Part shown: positions 18,378 through 27,322 of the stretch, in pieces
Position numbering within the stretch: position 1 is the first letter of the stretch
How the letters are laid out: each line of letters begins with the position of its first letter
Assembly (NCBI GenBank): GCA_016709225.1
Contig: JADJEE010000001.1
Span: 2,480,001-2,544,000 of the forward strand
Direction: 5' to 3'
Origin: Deltaproteobacteria bacterium
Lineage (GTDB): Bacteria; Myxococcota_A; Polyangia; Nannocystales; Nannocystaceae
Length of the DNA: 64,000 bases
Position numbers and translations under genes: made by a program
Notes under the pieces: model-generated
What the model was told of the DNA's origin: nothing
Seen by the model: the letters and a program-made list of their open reading frames with translations, nothing else
Database searches by the model: none

Positions 18378-19481
18378 ATGTCACGGGCCGACGCGACCCC
18401 CGGGGCCTTGCGCGGCTACGGCCTCGGTGCGGCCGCGGTCGCCCTGGCAGCGGGGCTCGACAGCGCGCTGTATGGTCACGTCACGGAGTCGGATCTCGTG
18501 ATGGTGCTGCTGCTGGCGGTGCTGTCGGTGAGCTTCTTCGTCCCACGCGGCGCGGCATTGTTCACCGTGGCCCTCAGTGTCGCGGTGTTCGACTTCCTGT
18601 TCGTGACCCCGCGCTTCACCTTCGCGATCGACGATCTCGACTACATGATCACGTTCGCGGCGATGGGCATCGTCGGCGCGACCGCGAGCACGCTGTCGGA
18701 TCGCTTCCGCCGGCAGACCGAGCGGGCGCGCGCGGCCGAGCTCGCCGCCGAGACCGAGCGCATGCGCGCGAGCCTGCTGAGCTCGGTGTCCCACGACCTG
18801 CGCACGCCGCTCGGTACGGTGGTCGGCGCGGCGTCGACCCTGCTGGCGGATCCGCCGGGGCTCGACGCCGCCGCGCGGCGCGAGCTGCTGCAGGCGATCC
18901 ACGACCAGGCCGAGCGACTCTCGCGACAGCTCCGCGATCTGCTCGACATCACCCGCATCGAGGGCGGCGCGCTACAGCTGCGCCGCGAGCTGCAAGTGCC
19001 CGAAGAGCTGGTCGGCGCGGCGCTGGCCCGCTGCGCCGGCGTGCTGCGCGATCACGAGGTCCGCGTGCGGCTCGACGACGGCCTCCTGGTCGAGCTCGAT
19101 GCGGTCGCGTTCGAGCTGGTGCTGGTCAACCTGCTCGAGAACGCCGCCCGTCATGCGCCGCACGGCACCGCGATCGAGCTCGACGCCCGCGCCGTCGGCC
19201 GTGCGTTCGAGCTGACGGTCGCCGACCGTGGCCCCGGCGTACCCGAGGACGAGCGCGCGCGGGTGTTCGAGAAGTTCTACCGCGGCCCGGATCGTCGCCG
19301 CGACGGCGGCGCGGGTCTCGGCCTCGCGATCGCCAAGGCGGTGGTGTCGGCCCACGGCGGCGACATTCGTGTCGAGCCCCGCGACGACGGCGAGGGCGCG
19401 TGCTTCCGCGTGACGCTCCCCGGCGCCGCCGTGCCACCTGACGACGCACGTGCGCTCACGATGGCCGAGGACGCGCCGTGA
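18378..19481 (+). CDS. short KdpD-like sensor histidine kinase
   Basis: The 367-residue protein has four hydrophobic segments (about residues 10-105) like the membrane domain of KdpD, then a coiled linker and a HisKA domain with the KdpD-type H-box SHDLRTPLGTVVGAAS. The ATPase domain shows the N-box (LVNLLENAARHA), DRGPGVP and GAGLGLAIAK. The large N-terminal KdpD sensor and universal-stress domains of the enteric protein (about 895 residues in all) are missing. The ATG at 18378 was chosen over an upstream frame because it precedes the membrane domain directly. The gene overlaps its regulator gene by 4 bp. Likely role: sensing potassium or turgor for kup control. Confidence 0.87.
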   Translation: MSRADATPGALRGYGLGAAAVALAAGLDSALYGHVTESDLVMVLLLAVLSVSFFVPRGAALFTVALSVAVFDFLFVTPRFTFAIDDLDYMITFAAMGIVGATASTLSDRFRRQTERARAAELAAETERMRASLLSSVSHDLRTPLGTVVGAASTLLADPPGLDAAARRELLQAIHDQAERLSRQLRDLLDITRIEGGALQLRRELQVPEELVGAALARCAGVLRDHEVRVRLDDGLLVELDAVAFELVLVNLLENAARHAPHGTAIELDARAVGRAFELTVADRGPGVPEDERARVFEKFYRGPDRRRDGGAGLGLAIAKAVVSAHGGDIRVEPRDDGEGACFRVTLPGAAVPPDDARALTMAEDAP

Positions 19482-20179
19482 GCGGCGAGGAGCCCGCGGT
19501 CACCGTGCTCGTGGTCGAGGACGAGCTGCCGATCCGTCGGTTCCTGCGCGCGCTGCTCGACAGCCACGGCTTTCGCGTGCTGGAGGCCGGCTCCGCCCGC
19601 GAAGGCATGGCGCTGCTGACGGCCTCGAGTCCCGATCTCCTCTTGCTCGATCTGGGCCTGCCCGACGGCGACGGTGTCGAGCTCACCCGCCGCATCCGCG
19701 AGTGGTCGCAGCTGCCGATCCTCGTGCTGTCGGCGCGCACCGACGAGCAGGACAAGGTCAGCGCGCTCGATGCCGGCGCCGACGACTACCTCACCAAGCC
19801 GTTCGGCGCCAACGAGCTGCTGGCGCGCATCCGTGTGGCCCTGCGTCGCACGCAACGCACCGACGAGGGCGCGAGCACGGTGGTCGCAGGACCGCTACAG
19901 ATCGACCTCGCGACGCGGCGCGTGAGCATCGACGGCAACCCCATCCACCTCACGCCGATCGAATGGCGCCTGCTCGTCACGTTGGCGCGCCACCCCGGCC
20001 GCGTGCTCACCCACCGGCAGCTGCTCGAGGAGGTGTGGGGCCGCAACGTCGCCGCGCAGCCCCACTACGTGCGAGTGTTCATGGCCCAGCTGCGCCGCAA
20101 GCTCGAGCCGGATCCCGCGCGCCCGCGGTGGCTCGTGACCGAGTCGGGCGTGGGCTACCGCTTCGTCGCCGACGGCTGA
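19478..20179 (+). CDS. kdpE: KdpE-like OmpR-family response regulator
   Basis: The 233-residue protein has a receiver domain with the acidic pair E14/D15 (VVEDE), phospho-acceptor D58 (LLLLDLGLP) and K in DDYLTKPFG. The C-terminal winged helix has the KdpE-like signature HLTPIEWRLLVTLARHPGRV and ends in GVGYRFV. It overlaps the kinase stop (GTGA). There is no kdpFABC in the window, and the divergent target is kup, so the gene symbol reflects family only. It probably binds the direct repeats upstream of the kinase gene. Confidence 0.88.
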   Translation: MSGEEPAVTVLVVEDELPIRRFLRALLDSHGFRVLEAGSAREGMALLTASSPDLLLLDLGLPDGDGVELTRRIREWSQLPILVLSARTDEQDKVSALDAGADDYLTKPFGANELLARIRVALRRTQRTDEGASTVVAGPLQIDLATRRVSIDGNPIHLTPIEWRLLVTLARHPGRVLTHRQLLEEVWGRNVAAQPHYVRVFMAQLRRKLEPDPARPRWLVTESGVGYRFVADG

Positions 20180-20201
20180 CGACGCGCCGCGATGGTTGCC
20201 A

Positions 20202-21614
20202 TCATCCGGGGTTGGGTACACCCCACGCCGCGAACGTCGGTGTCACGTCGGCGCCCGCAATCGCCTCGAAGCGATCATGGACGTACGTCCATGCCGCAGG
20301 GCCGCTGGGCACGAGCCCCGGACGTGCGACGTTGAGCTCGGCGAAGAAGTCGGCGTAGAACGACCAGCCGTACGCGTACTGGAACTGCATCAAGAAGCAC
20401 AGACCATCCCACGCGTCCCAGCTGGCGTAGGGCACCGGCACGCCCGCGGGACACTGCGCGACCTCGCCGTTGAGCGGCAGGCCGAGCGCGTCGAGGGCGT
20501 GGATCGAGAACAGGTTCGGCCAGGACTCCAGCGAGTTCTCCTGATACCACCACAGGCCACCGACGAAGGTGAAGTCGTGGCCGAGCTCGTGGGCGAAGCC
20601 CCACACGTCGACCCCCGGCATGCCCGCGAGCGAGATTCGGTTCGCGTACGTCGGCTCGACGAGGATCGGATCCATCCGCACCGGATTGCCCGCCAGCATG
20701 TAGCCGATCGGCACGACATCGGGATCGGGGATGAAGCGGATGCGCTGGCCCTGCTGTGGCACCGCGCCGCGCAGCTCTTGGTGCAGCTCGTAGAAGCGAT
20801 CGATGCGGGCGATCGCCGCGCCCACGACCGCCGCGTCGGGCCCGACCAGGGCGGTGGGCATCGTCACGATGGTGTGGTCGCCGCGCAGCTCGACCCAGCC
20901 CGAGGTCACAGCGCCATAGTCGAAGTCCGCCGCGAGCACCGCCTCGACGGTGGGCACGGTGTCGTGGTCGCTGGTGACGGTGACGGACTTGCTGCCGGTG
21001 GCGAAGCGGCGCGTCTCGTAGGTCTCGCCGAGGTCGTTGCTCGGCAAGCCGCCGACGAACAGGACGCCGTCCTTGTCGGCGGTGATCACCACACCGGCAC
21101 CTTGCACGCACGTCAGCTGCGGATCCTTGTAGTTGAGGCCAATGCGTGCGACGAGGTCGCCGACCTGACACGGGCCGTGGTCGATGGTCATGCCGGTGTC
21201 GGGGCCCATCTGCCAATCCCCCGACGCGTCGATCGTGGCCTGCTCGCCGGCCCGCAGGAACACGCCGGTGTTCACCCAGTTCTGGGCCGCGGGCACCTCG
21301 AAGGTCGCGCTGCCGTAGGGGCCGGTGGGCGCGACCGGAACACAGGTCCACGGTCCCGTGCCGCAGGGCTCGTCCACCACGGGCGGCTCGTCCCCGGTCG
21401 TGCTGCCCGACGACTCTGCGTCGCCGCCAGAGCTCGACTCGCCGCCGCCGACCGTCTCCGGCGCATCGCCCGACGTGCTGTCGCCAACCGTCGCTTCGCT
21501 GGTGTCGTCGCTCGACATCATCGTGGTGCCGGTGCCGGACTCGGCCTCGGGCGGCGATGGATCGGTGCAGGCCCCCACGAGTGCGGGCACCAGGAACGAC
21601 AGACGAACGCGCAT
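20202..21614 (-). CDS. M60-type zinc metallopeptidase lipoprotein
   Basis: The ATG at 21614 gives a lipoprotein signal ending in LVGAC, followed by a Thr/Ser/Gly/Asp linker to about residue 80. The first domain (about 95-250, NWVNTGVFLRAGEQATIDASG) looks like a carbohydrate-binding jelly-roll of the PA-IL/LecA type. The second is a peptidase domain with HELGH at 342-346 and a downstream Glu in QENSLESW, fitting the M60 pattern. M60 enzymes act on mucin-like glycoproteins in gut bacteria; here a predatory or surface-glycoprotein role is possible but unproven. The longer open frame to 22151 runs antisense through the next gene and was rejected. Length is 470 residues. Confidence 0.85.
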   Translation of the reverse strand: MRVRLSFLVPALVGACTDPSPPEAESGTGTTMMSSDDTSEATVGDSTSGDAPETVGGGESSSGGDAESSGSTTGDEPPVVDEPCGTGPWTCVPVAPTGPYGSATFEVPAAQNWVNTGVFLRAGEQATIDASGDWQMGPDTGMTIDHGPCQVGDLVARIGLNYKDPQLTCVQGAGVVITADKDGVLFVGGLPSNDLGETYETRRFATGSKSVTVTSDHDTVPTVEAVLAADFDYGAVTSGWVELRGDHTIVTMPTALVGPDAAVVGAAIARIDRFYELHQELRGAVPQQGQRIRFIPDPDVVPIGYMLAGNPVRMDPILVEPTYANRISLAGMPGVDVWGFAHELGHDFTFVGGLWWYQENSLESWPNLFSIHALDALGLPLNGEVAQCPAGVPVPYASWDAWDGLCFLMQFQYAYGWSFYADFFAELNVARPGLVPSGPAAWTYVHDRFEAIAGADVTPTFAAWGVPNPG

Positions 21615-21774
21615 GATGCCAAGACGACGACATCGGGCACCGGGCCGCACCGAAATCCGCAGAACCGCCGGAGCAGGCGCCCTAGCGCCCGCTCCGCATG
21701 GATCCAGAACCAGCGCCACTGCCGCACCGGCACCCGTCTCCGACGAATTCGAAGCGGTCGCGCGTTGCTGCGCC

Positions 21775-23511
21775 ATGCTCCGGGCCATCTTGTGCCGTCC
21801 CCTCGTCGAAGTCTCGCTGCCGCTGTTCGTGGGGACGATCATCGTCGCCTGCACGACCGCCTCCGACGGCGCTGCCGTGGTCGCACACCGCGAGGGAGAG
21901 TCCGCAGCGCACGGGGCTGCGCCCATCGACACCGCCGCGACGCCCGAGCGATCGGCTACCAGCGGTGCGAGCGACCCATCGGCACCGCCGGGCAGCATCG
22001 GCACGGCCACCACGGGCACCATGCCGAGCGCAGGATCGAAGCCCTCGATCACCCGCACGAAGCCGCCCGCGGCCCCGGCGTCGAGCGGCCTGCCGGTCGC
22101 CGCCGACGCGCCGAGCTTCGTCACCGTCGCGCGCAGTCCCGACGACGGCAACGCCGAGCTGATCCTGCTGCAGGACGACGCGGGCGAAGCCTACGCGGCC
22201 CACGGTCCCACGCTCGTGCACCTGCGGCGCGACGGCACCGTCGAGCACGACCCCGCGCGGGTTCGCGGCCTCGAGCTCTCGGCCTCGATGTACGACGCGC
22301 TCGAGGCCGGCATGTTCTGGTGGACGCCCATCGCACTCGGCGGCCACGGGCCCGAGGGCCACTACTTCACGCTGGCGCCGAGCTTCGCGACCCGGGGCGC
22401 AGAGGATCCCCCGCGGGTGTACCGACGTGCGCAGGGGCAGTGGCAGCCGCTGCCGACCCACAAGCCGCTGTACGACTGGCACGTCACCGCCTACGGCCCG
22501 TGGATCGAGGACTCCGTGGTCGCACTGCTCGCCTTCACGATGCCGATCGTGGGCGACGGCGAGGAGGAATCGAGTCGACCGAAGCCGGGCAGCGAGCGCG
22601 CGGTCGCGGCCGCCAAGCCGTTCATCGTGCTGCACGGCGCCCCCAAGGCGCCGGTGCTGCCGCGCCGGCCCGAGGCGTTCGCCTCGCTCGCCAGCGGTGA
22701 GCTGTTCTTCGCGGTGCGTCGCGACGGCGCGCTGGTGGTCGACGTGCAGACCCCCACCGGTACTCGCACCACCCCGCTGCCCGCGCTCGAACGCGGCACG
22801 CTCGAGGAGGTCGCGCTGCGCGTGACGGCGCCGGATCGCGCGCTGCTCACCGCGCGGGTCTCGAGCGAGCGCGATGAGCAGGGCTTCGTCGCCCGCTTCG
22901 ACGGCAACACCTGGCGTCGGCTCGATGTGCCGTGCGTCGGCATCGCCCGATCGCCGTCGATCGACGCGGCCGGCGACGCCTACTTCACCTGCCCGGTCGG
23001 CAACGACGAGCGTGGGGTGCTGCTGCGCGAGCGCGGCGGGGTGCTCGAGGAGCTGCCGACGCCGGTGCCGGTGGTCACCGTGGTCGCGCGCGCAGCCGAC
23101 GACCTCTGGGTGACGGGCGAGTACGACGAGCACGGCACCGCGCTGCTGCACGACCACGGCCCCGCATCCGCGCCGTTCGTGTTCCCCACCATGGTGGAGG
23201 CCGCCGCCGCCGTACTCGCGTCACAGCCCGCGCGGCCGCTCGGCAAGGACTGCACGGTGGCCTGGATGACGCTGTCGGACGCCGTCGATCGCGAGCGCGT
23301 GGAGACCGAGATCGCCAGCATGACCGATGAGGCCCTGGCATACGCCTACGAGGCCCGGGTCGACGCGCGCACCGAGTTCGGTGTGCTCGTCCGTGTGTGG
23401 GGCGAGGCGCGCCTGGATCGCGCGGTCGCGGGCCTGCGAGCGCGGCTCGGCGACGATGTCGTGGCGACCTCGTGCAACCTCCGACCGCGCGTGACGCCCG
23501 TCGCGCCGTGA
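21775..23511 (+). CDS. lipoprotein of unknown function, possible propeller fold
   Basis: The ATG at 21775 gives a signal peptide with lipobox IIVAC. A 110-residue Ser/Thr/Pro/Ala linker follows, then about 430 residues with repeated beta-type stretches (DDGNAELILLQDD, GELFFAVRRDGALVVDV, GDAYFTCPVG, DDLWVTGEYDEHG) that suggest a beta-propeller. The last 90 residues look alpha/beta. No enzyme motif was seen. It is divergent from the M60 peptidase gene, with a 160-bp gap. Confidence 0.7.
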   Translation: MLRAILCRPLVEVSLPLFVGTIIVACTTASDGAAVVAHREGESAAHGAAPIDTAATPERSATSGASDPSAPPGSIGTATTGTMPSAGSKPSITRTKPPAAPASSGLPVAADAPSFVTVARSPDDGNAELILLQDDAGEAYAAHGPTLVHLRRDGTVEHDPARVRGLELSASMYDALEAGMFWWTPIALGGHGPEGHYFTLAPSFATRGAEDPPRVYRRAQGQWQPLPTHKPLYDWHVTAYGPWIEDSVVALLAFTMPIVGDGEEESSRPKPGSERAVAAAKPFIVLHGAPKAPVLPRRPEAFASLASGELFFAVRRDGALVVDVQTPTGTRTTPLPALERGTLEEVALRVTAPDRALLTARVSSERDEQGFVARFDGNTWRRLDVPCVGIARSPSIDAAGDAYFTCPVGNDERGVLLRERGGVLEELPTPVPVVTVVARAADDLWVTGEYDEHGTALLHDHGPASAPFVFPTMVEAAAAVLASQPARPLGKDCTVAWMTLSDAVDRERVETEIASMTDEALAYAYEARVDARTEFGVLVRVWGEARLDRAVAGLRARLGDDVVATSCNLRPRVTPVAP

Positions 23512-23598
23512 GTCGCCCAGCGGCCGCCCGGGTCGCAGGCGCGCCGCTTCGGCCCCCAAGCGCAGTTGACCCGTGCGCGCCCGCGGGGCCACGATGCC

Positions 23599-24933
23599 GT
23601 GGTGCGAAAGCTCGGCTTCTTCGTCGCCTCGCTGGCCGTGGCGGTGCTGCAACCGCGGCCCGCTGCAGCGGCCCCGGTCGAGCTGGTCGAGCAGCGCGAA
23701 CGCTACCTGCTGATGCGCGACGTCGATCAGAGCATCGAGCACGGCAACTGGTTCGAGCGCGAGCCGTTCCTCGCCGCGTTCGGCGATCTCGAGGCCGGCT
23801 TCCTCGCGGTGCACCCGGACGACAGCCAGTTCCTGGTGATGTTCACCACCTTCGAGCTGCCACCGCCGATCGGCGCGCTGTACCAGTCGGTCGCCAACGA
23901 CGTGCACGGCATCGGCTACGAGCACATCGCACCGGAGGATGCCGTCATCCCCGACGAGGGCATGGGCTACTTCGACGACACGCCGGACAGCCAGATCTAC
24001 GGCTTCCTGCACATGAATCGCTGGCAGAACTACCTCGGTGGCGACGCCGGCGGCGTGAACGACAACTACATCTCGCTGGTGTTCGGCCAGGAGCTCGGCC
24101 ACGCGTGGCTGGCGTTCGTCTCGTACGACGGCGGCGCGGGCCCGAGCCGCGACATGCTCGGTCGCGCCAACGCCCACTGGTCGTTCTACCTCGACTCCGG
24201 CGGCTCACCGGTGCAGGGCCACGACTGGCTCGACAACGGCGACGGCAGCTTCACCGCCATCAAGCACGACATCTACGAGTACAGCGACCTCGATCTCTAC
24301 CTGATGGGCCTGCTGCCGCCCGAGCAGGTCGCGCCGTGGTTCGTGCTCGAGAACCCCAGCAACTGCATCGATGCGGCCAGCGGCGACGGCGTGTGTGCGG
24401 ACCCGGGTGCATTCCTGTTCGAGGCCGAGAGCTACACCGTCGACGCGACCCGCCGCGACATCACGATCGACGACGTGATCGCGGCCGAGGGCCCGCGGAT
24501 ACCGGCGTGGCCGGACGCGCCCGATACCTACGACGTCTCGTTCGTGTTGGTCACCCGCGCCGACGAGGTGCTGAGCGAAGGCGACAAGCTCTTGCTCGAC
24601 GCGATCATCGGACGCTCGATCGAGATCTTCGACGCGCAGACCCGCGGCTACGCGCACATCGTCAATCGCACCGCTGCGGCGGCCCCGGGTGACGACTCGG
24701 GCGACGGTGGCAGCTCGAGCGCGAGCGCGGGGCTCGACTCCGGCAGCGGTGGCGCGGACGCCAGCGCGGGGTCGAGCGGCGGCAGCGACAGCTCGACCGC
24801 GGCCGGGGCCGCGGACGGCGACGCCGACACCGACGCGCGCGGCTGCGGCTGCCGCAGCGACGGCCACGCGCGCCCATCGTGGTGGCTGTGGACGGCGCTC
24901 GCGCTCGCGCGTCGGCGCGCGCGGACGCGCTGA
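23599..24933 (+). CDS. exported metallopeptidase-like protein with MYXO-CTERM-like tail
   Basis: GTG at 23599 (or 23602) gives a signal peptide ending AAAAPVE. The central region has QELGH at 164-168, where a zinc peptidase would have HExxH. The first zinc ligand is therefore Gln, and activity is doubtful unless another residue substitutes. A later stretch (YSDLDLYLMGLLPPEQVAPWF) is of a kind seen in secreted myxobacterial proteins. The tail has a Ser/Gly/Ala/Asp linker, then GCGC, WWLWTALALA and RRRART, which is the MYXO-CTERM sorting pattern. The protein is probably displayed on or released from the cell surface. Confidence 0.78.
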   Translation: MVRKLGFFVASLAVAVLQPRPAAAAPVELVEQRERYLLMRDVDQSIEHGNWFEREPFLAAFGDLEAGFLAVHPDDSQFLVMFTTFELPPPIGALYQSVANDVHGIGYEHIAPEDAVIPDEGMGYFDDTPDSQIYGFLHMNRWQNYLGGDAGGVNDNYISLVFGQELGHAWLAFVSYDGGAGPSRDMLGRANAHWSFYLDSGGSPVQGHDWLDNGDGSFTAIKHDIYEYSDLDLYLMGLLPPEQVAPWFVLENPSNCIDAASGDGVCADPGAFLFEAESYTVDATRRDITIDDVIAAEGPRIPAWPDAPDTYDVSFVLVTRADEVLSEGDKLLLDAIIGRSIEIFDAQTRGYAHIVNRTAAAAPGDDSGDGGSSSASAGLDSGSGGADASAGSSGGSDSSTAAGAADGDADTDARGCGCRSDGHARPSWWLWTALALARRRARTR

Positions 24934-25118
24934 ACCGCCGACGTGCTCGCCCACCGCCGGTTGCAGGTGTTCGACGCGCGCGCGTGGTTCAATCGACGCA
25001 CGTCCTGGAGCGAGCCCGCGGCGGATCACGGGCGGCGCTGGAGCGATCGTCGCGCGAGCCACAGCGGCCGCGACGATCGACGTTGGCAAGCGCTGCTCGC
25101 GGTCGGTATCGTGGCGAC

Positions 25119-25721
25119 ATGGCCGACGCCGCCCCGACTCCGCTCATCACCGATCTCGGGCCGGGAGACCCGCTGCGACTCGACGGCCCGATCCTGCGGT
25201 TCGACGACAACCGCCCCTTCTTCGACGGCGCGGTGCCACGTCCACGACAGATCGTCTTCCAGTCGTCGCAGCCGAACAGCCTGTCGTGCCGCGTGGTCGA
25301 CAAGGGGGTGTCGGCGGCGATCGGCGCGCTGCTGAGGATCCCGGAGGCCCGCGAGCTGCGACGCGAGCTGACCACCCGCGCGGTGCAGGCCTGCAACGAT
25401 CTCGGTGACACCGCGCAGGTCGTGGTCGCGACCACGATGGTCGTCGGTGCCGCGACCTACGTCGGCATCAACCACCGCGAGATCGTCGACAAGCTCGGCA
25501 ACAGCACCTTCAGCATCCCGATGTCGCTCGAGGGTCTCGACGTGCCCGGCACGCTGCAGCTGCGGGTCCAGCTCGACGACTGGCGACCGGCCGGTGGCGG
25601 CCTCCAGTACTCGCGACAGCTCGGCGGCGGCGACTTCTCGGCGGGCGCGAGCTTTGGTCGCGATGCCACCAGCGGCGCGCAGAGCTACGGCGTGTTCCTG
25701 CGCTGGTCGAAGTCGTTCTAG
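25119..25721 (+). CDS. hypothetical protein
   Basis: This 200-residue protein has no signal peptide. It contains a basic helical region (about residues 75-100) and a moderately hydrophobic stretch (VVVATTMVVGAATYVGI). The C-terminal half is rich in Gly and alternating hydrophobics (LQLRVQLDDW, GGDFSAGASFGRD, SYGVFLRWSKSF) and ends in Phe, as outer-membrane beta strands do. No family was recognised. The ATG at 25119 is the first start after the upstream gene that gives codon use like its neighbours. Confidence 0.6.
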   Translation: MADAAPTPLITDLGPGDPLRLDGPILRFDDNRPFFDGAVPRPRQIVFQSSQPNSLSCRVVDKGVSAAIGALLRIPEARELRRELTTRAVQACNDLGDTAQVVVATTMVVGAATYVGINHREIVDKLGNSTFSIPMSLEGLDVPGTLQLRVQLDDWRPAGGGLQYSRQLGGGDFSAGASFGRDATSGAQSYGVFLRWSKSF

Positions 25722-25755
25722 TCTCCGCCGGGCAGCGACGCCGCCTCTTTCGCGG

Positions 25756-26052
25756 TCAGACCGCGGCGGCGAGCTGCACGGGCGCGCTGACGCGCGGCTG
25801 CACGCTCAGGCACTCCACGCGCGGCCATGCGAGCCCGCGTAGTGCGTCGCGCAGGTCATCGCCCTTGGGCTGCATGAACGTGCCGACGTAGCGATGGCCC
25901 AAGGCCTCGAGTTCTTCGTCCTCGGGCTCGGCGTGCCAGAGCATGCCGAACGGGTCGAGCCACACGGTGCGATGGCCGACGTAGGCCCGCATCGCCGTCA
26001 CGACGTCGTCGATCTGCCGTCCGAGGTTGGCATCGAGCGTTTCGACCCGCAT
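25756..26052 (-). CDS. small hypothetical protein
   Basis: The product of about 98 residues (104 if started at 26070) is soluble and acidic in its centre (HAEPEDEELEALGHRYVG), with no signal or membrane segment. No family was recognised. Codon use matches its neighbours. It lies between two other short unknown genes. Confidence 0.5.
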   Translation of the reverse strand: MRVETLDANLGRQIDDVVTAMRAYVGHRTVWLDPFGMLWHAEPEDEELEALGHRYVGTFMQPKGDDLRDALRGLAWPRVECLSVQPRVSAPVQLAAAV

Positions 26053-26131
26053 GGGCAGGCAACCTGTCACGTCGTCGCCGACGCTCCAAGAAACCGGCGC
26101 GCGACCATGGCCCGGCGCGCGCCGCCTCCCA

Positions 26132-26488
26132 TCACAGGACGATCGCGACCTTGGCGGCGTCGGTGGGATCGATCTTCACGACCACGGTGGCGCCGGGCTG
26201 GATGCGGGGGATCTGCAGCTGCGAGACGATCATCTGCGTCTGCGCGACGTAGGGCTGGCCGCCCTGTGGGTACACGTGCAGCTCGAAGCCGACCTGCGGG
26301 CTGTCGTTCACCCGCACGCCGGTCTCCCAGATCTTGGCGACGCGCGCCTGGGCGGGGATGCCCTGGGCGAGGATCCGGTTGCGCTGCGCGGAGCCGGCCA
26401 GCAGGCGGATCACGAACACCACGGGGATCACGAACCCCAGCACCATCAGCGGCAGCGTGTACCAAGGCATCCAAGAGAGCATCGACAT
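26132..26488 (-). CDS. small membrane protein with a soluble beta domain
   Basis: This 118-residue protein has one hydrophobic segment near the N-terminus (YTLPLMVLGFVIPVVFVIRLL), followed by a domain with alternating strands (GIPAQARVAKIWETG, VGFELHVYPQGG, GATVVVKIDP) resembling DUF3592-like or OB-type domains. The ATG at 26488 is preceded by AGAGG about 7 bp upstream and is preferred to the long open frame reaching 26632. Function unknown. Confidence 0.65.
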   Translation of the reverse strand: MSMLSWMPWYTLPLMVLGFVIPVVFVIRLLAGSAQRNRILAQGIPAQARVAKIWETGVRVNDSPQVGFELHVYPQGGQPYVAQTQMIVSQLQIPRIQPGATVVVKIDPTDAAKVAIVL

Positions 26489-26634
26489 GGGACCTCTGGG
26501 GACGCGAGGGGCGACGCGCGCCGTTCGGGCGAGCCCGCCCCCCTCGATGGCTTGGCAGACGCAGCTCGCCGACGGATGTGACACACGGGCGGCCCGGGTC
26601 GTGGCCGCTCGGGCTGCTACCCTCGCTGGCACCC

Positions 26635-27306
26635 GTGCCGACGCGCCGCGCGAGCCCGCCCACCCTCGACCTCGACGCCGCCACCCGCCAGCTGCGGGCG
26701 GCGGATCCGGCGATGGATCGACTCATCGCAACCGTGGGCCCATGCCGGCTCGAGATCGACGCCGGCGGCACCACCTTCGCCGCGCTCACGCGCTCGATCG
26801 TCTACCAACAGCTGCACGGACGCGCAGCGGCGACGATCCACGGCCGCATCTGCGTCGCCGCCGGCGGTCGCGCGGGTCGAGCCCCGAGCGCGGCCGCGAT
26901 CGCGCGGCTGTCCGACGACGTGCTGCGCGGCGCGGGCCTCTCGCAGTCCAAGCTGCTGGCGCTGCGCGACCTCGCCACGCGGGCGCTCGACGGTCGCCTG
27001 CCCTCGATGGCGCAGCTGCAGCGCATGGACGACGAAGCGATCATCGCGAGCCTCGTGGCGGTCCGCGGCATCGGCCGCTGGAGCGCGCAGATGCTGATGA
27101 TGTTCCGCCTCGGCCGCCCCGACATCCTGCCCATCGACGACTTCGGCGTGCGCAAGGGATTCGGCGTGATGAAGCGTGCGCGCGCGATGCCGACCCGCGA
27201 CCAGCTCGCACGCCACGGCGAACGCTGGGCGCCGTGGCGCACGGTCGCGAGCTGGTACCTGTGGCGCGCCTGCGAGCTGCCGGCCCCGCCGGCGCGGTCG
27301 CGATAG
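26635..27306 (+). CDS. DNA-3-methyladenine glycosylase of the AlkA/HhH-GPD type
   Basis: The 223-residue protein removes alkylated bases in base-excision repair, judging by family. The helix-hairpin-helix is seen at VRGIGRWSAQMLMM, and the catalytic Asp is in ILPIDDFGVRKGF shortly after. The N-terminal half has the typical ALTRSIVYQQLHGRAA helix. It starts with GTG at 26635. It lacks the Ada-like N-terminal domain found in some AlkA proteins. It stands alone, with a short gap to a convergent gene. Confidence 0.88.
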   Translation: MPTRRASPPTLDLDAATRQLRAADPAMDRLIATVGPCRLEIDAGGTTFAALTRSIVYQQLHGRAAATIHGRICVAAGGRAGRAPSAAAIARLSDDVLRGAGLSQSKLLALRDLATRALDGRLPSMAQLQRMDDEAIIASLVAVRGIGRWSAQMLMMFRLGRPDILPIDDFGVRKGFGVMKRARAMPTRDQLARHGERWAPWRTVASWYLWRACELPAPPARSR

Positions 27307-27322
27307 GCGAGCCCCGCTGCGC

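Noticed and set aside
21615..22151. N-terminal extension of the M60 peptidase to 22151
   Set aside because: It would bury the lipoprotein signal peptide 180 residues inside and runs antisense through the next gene.
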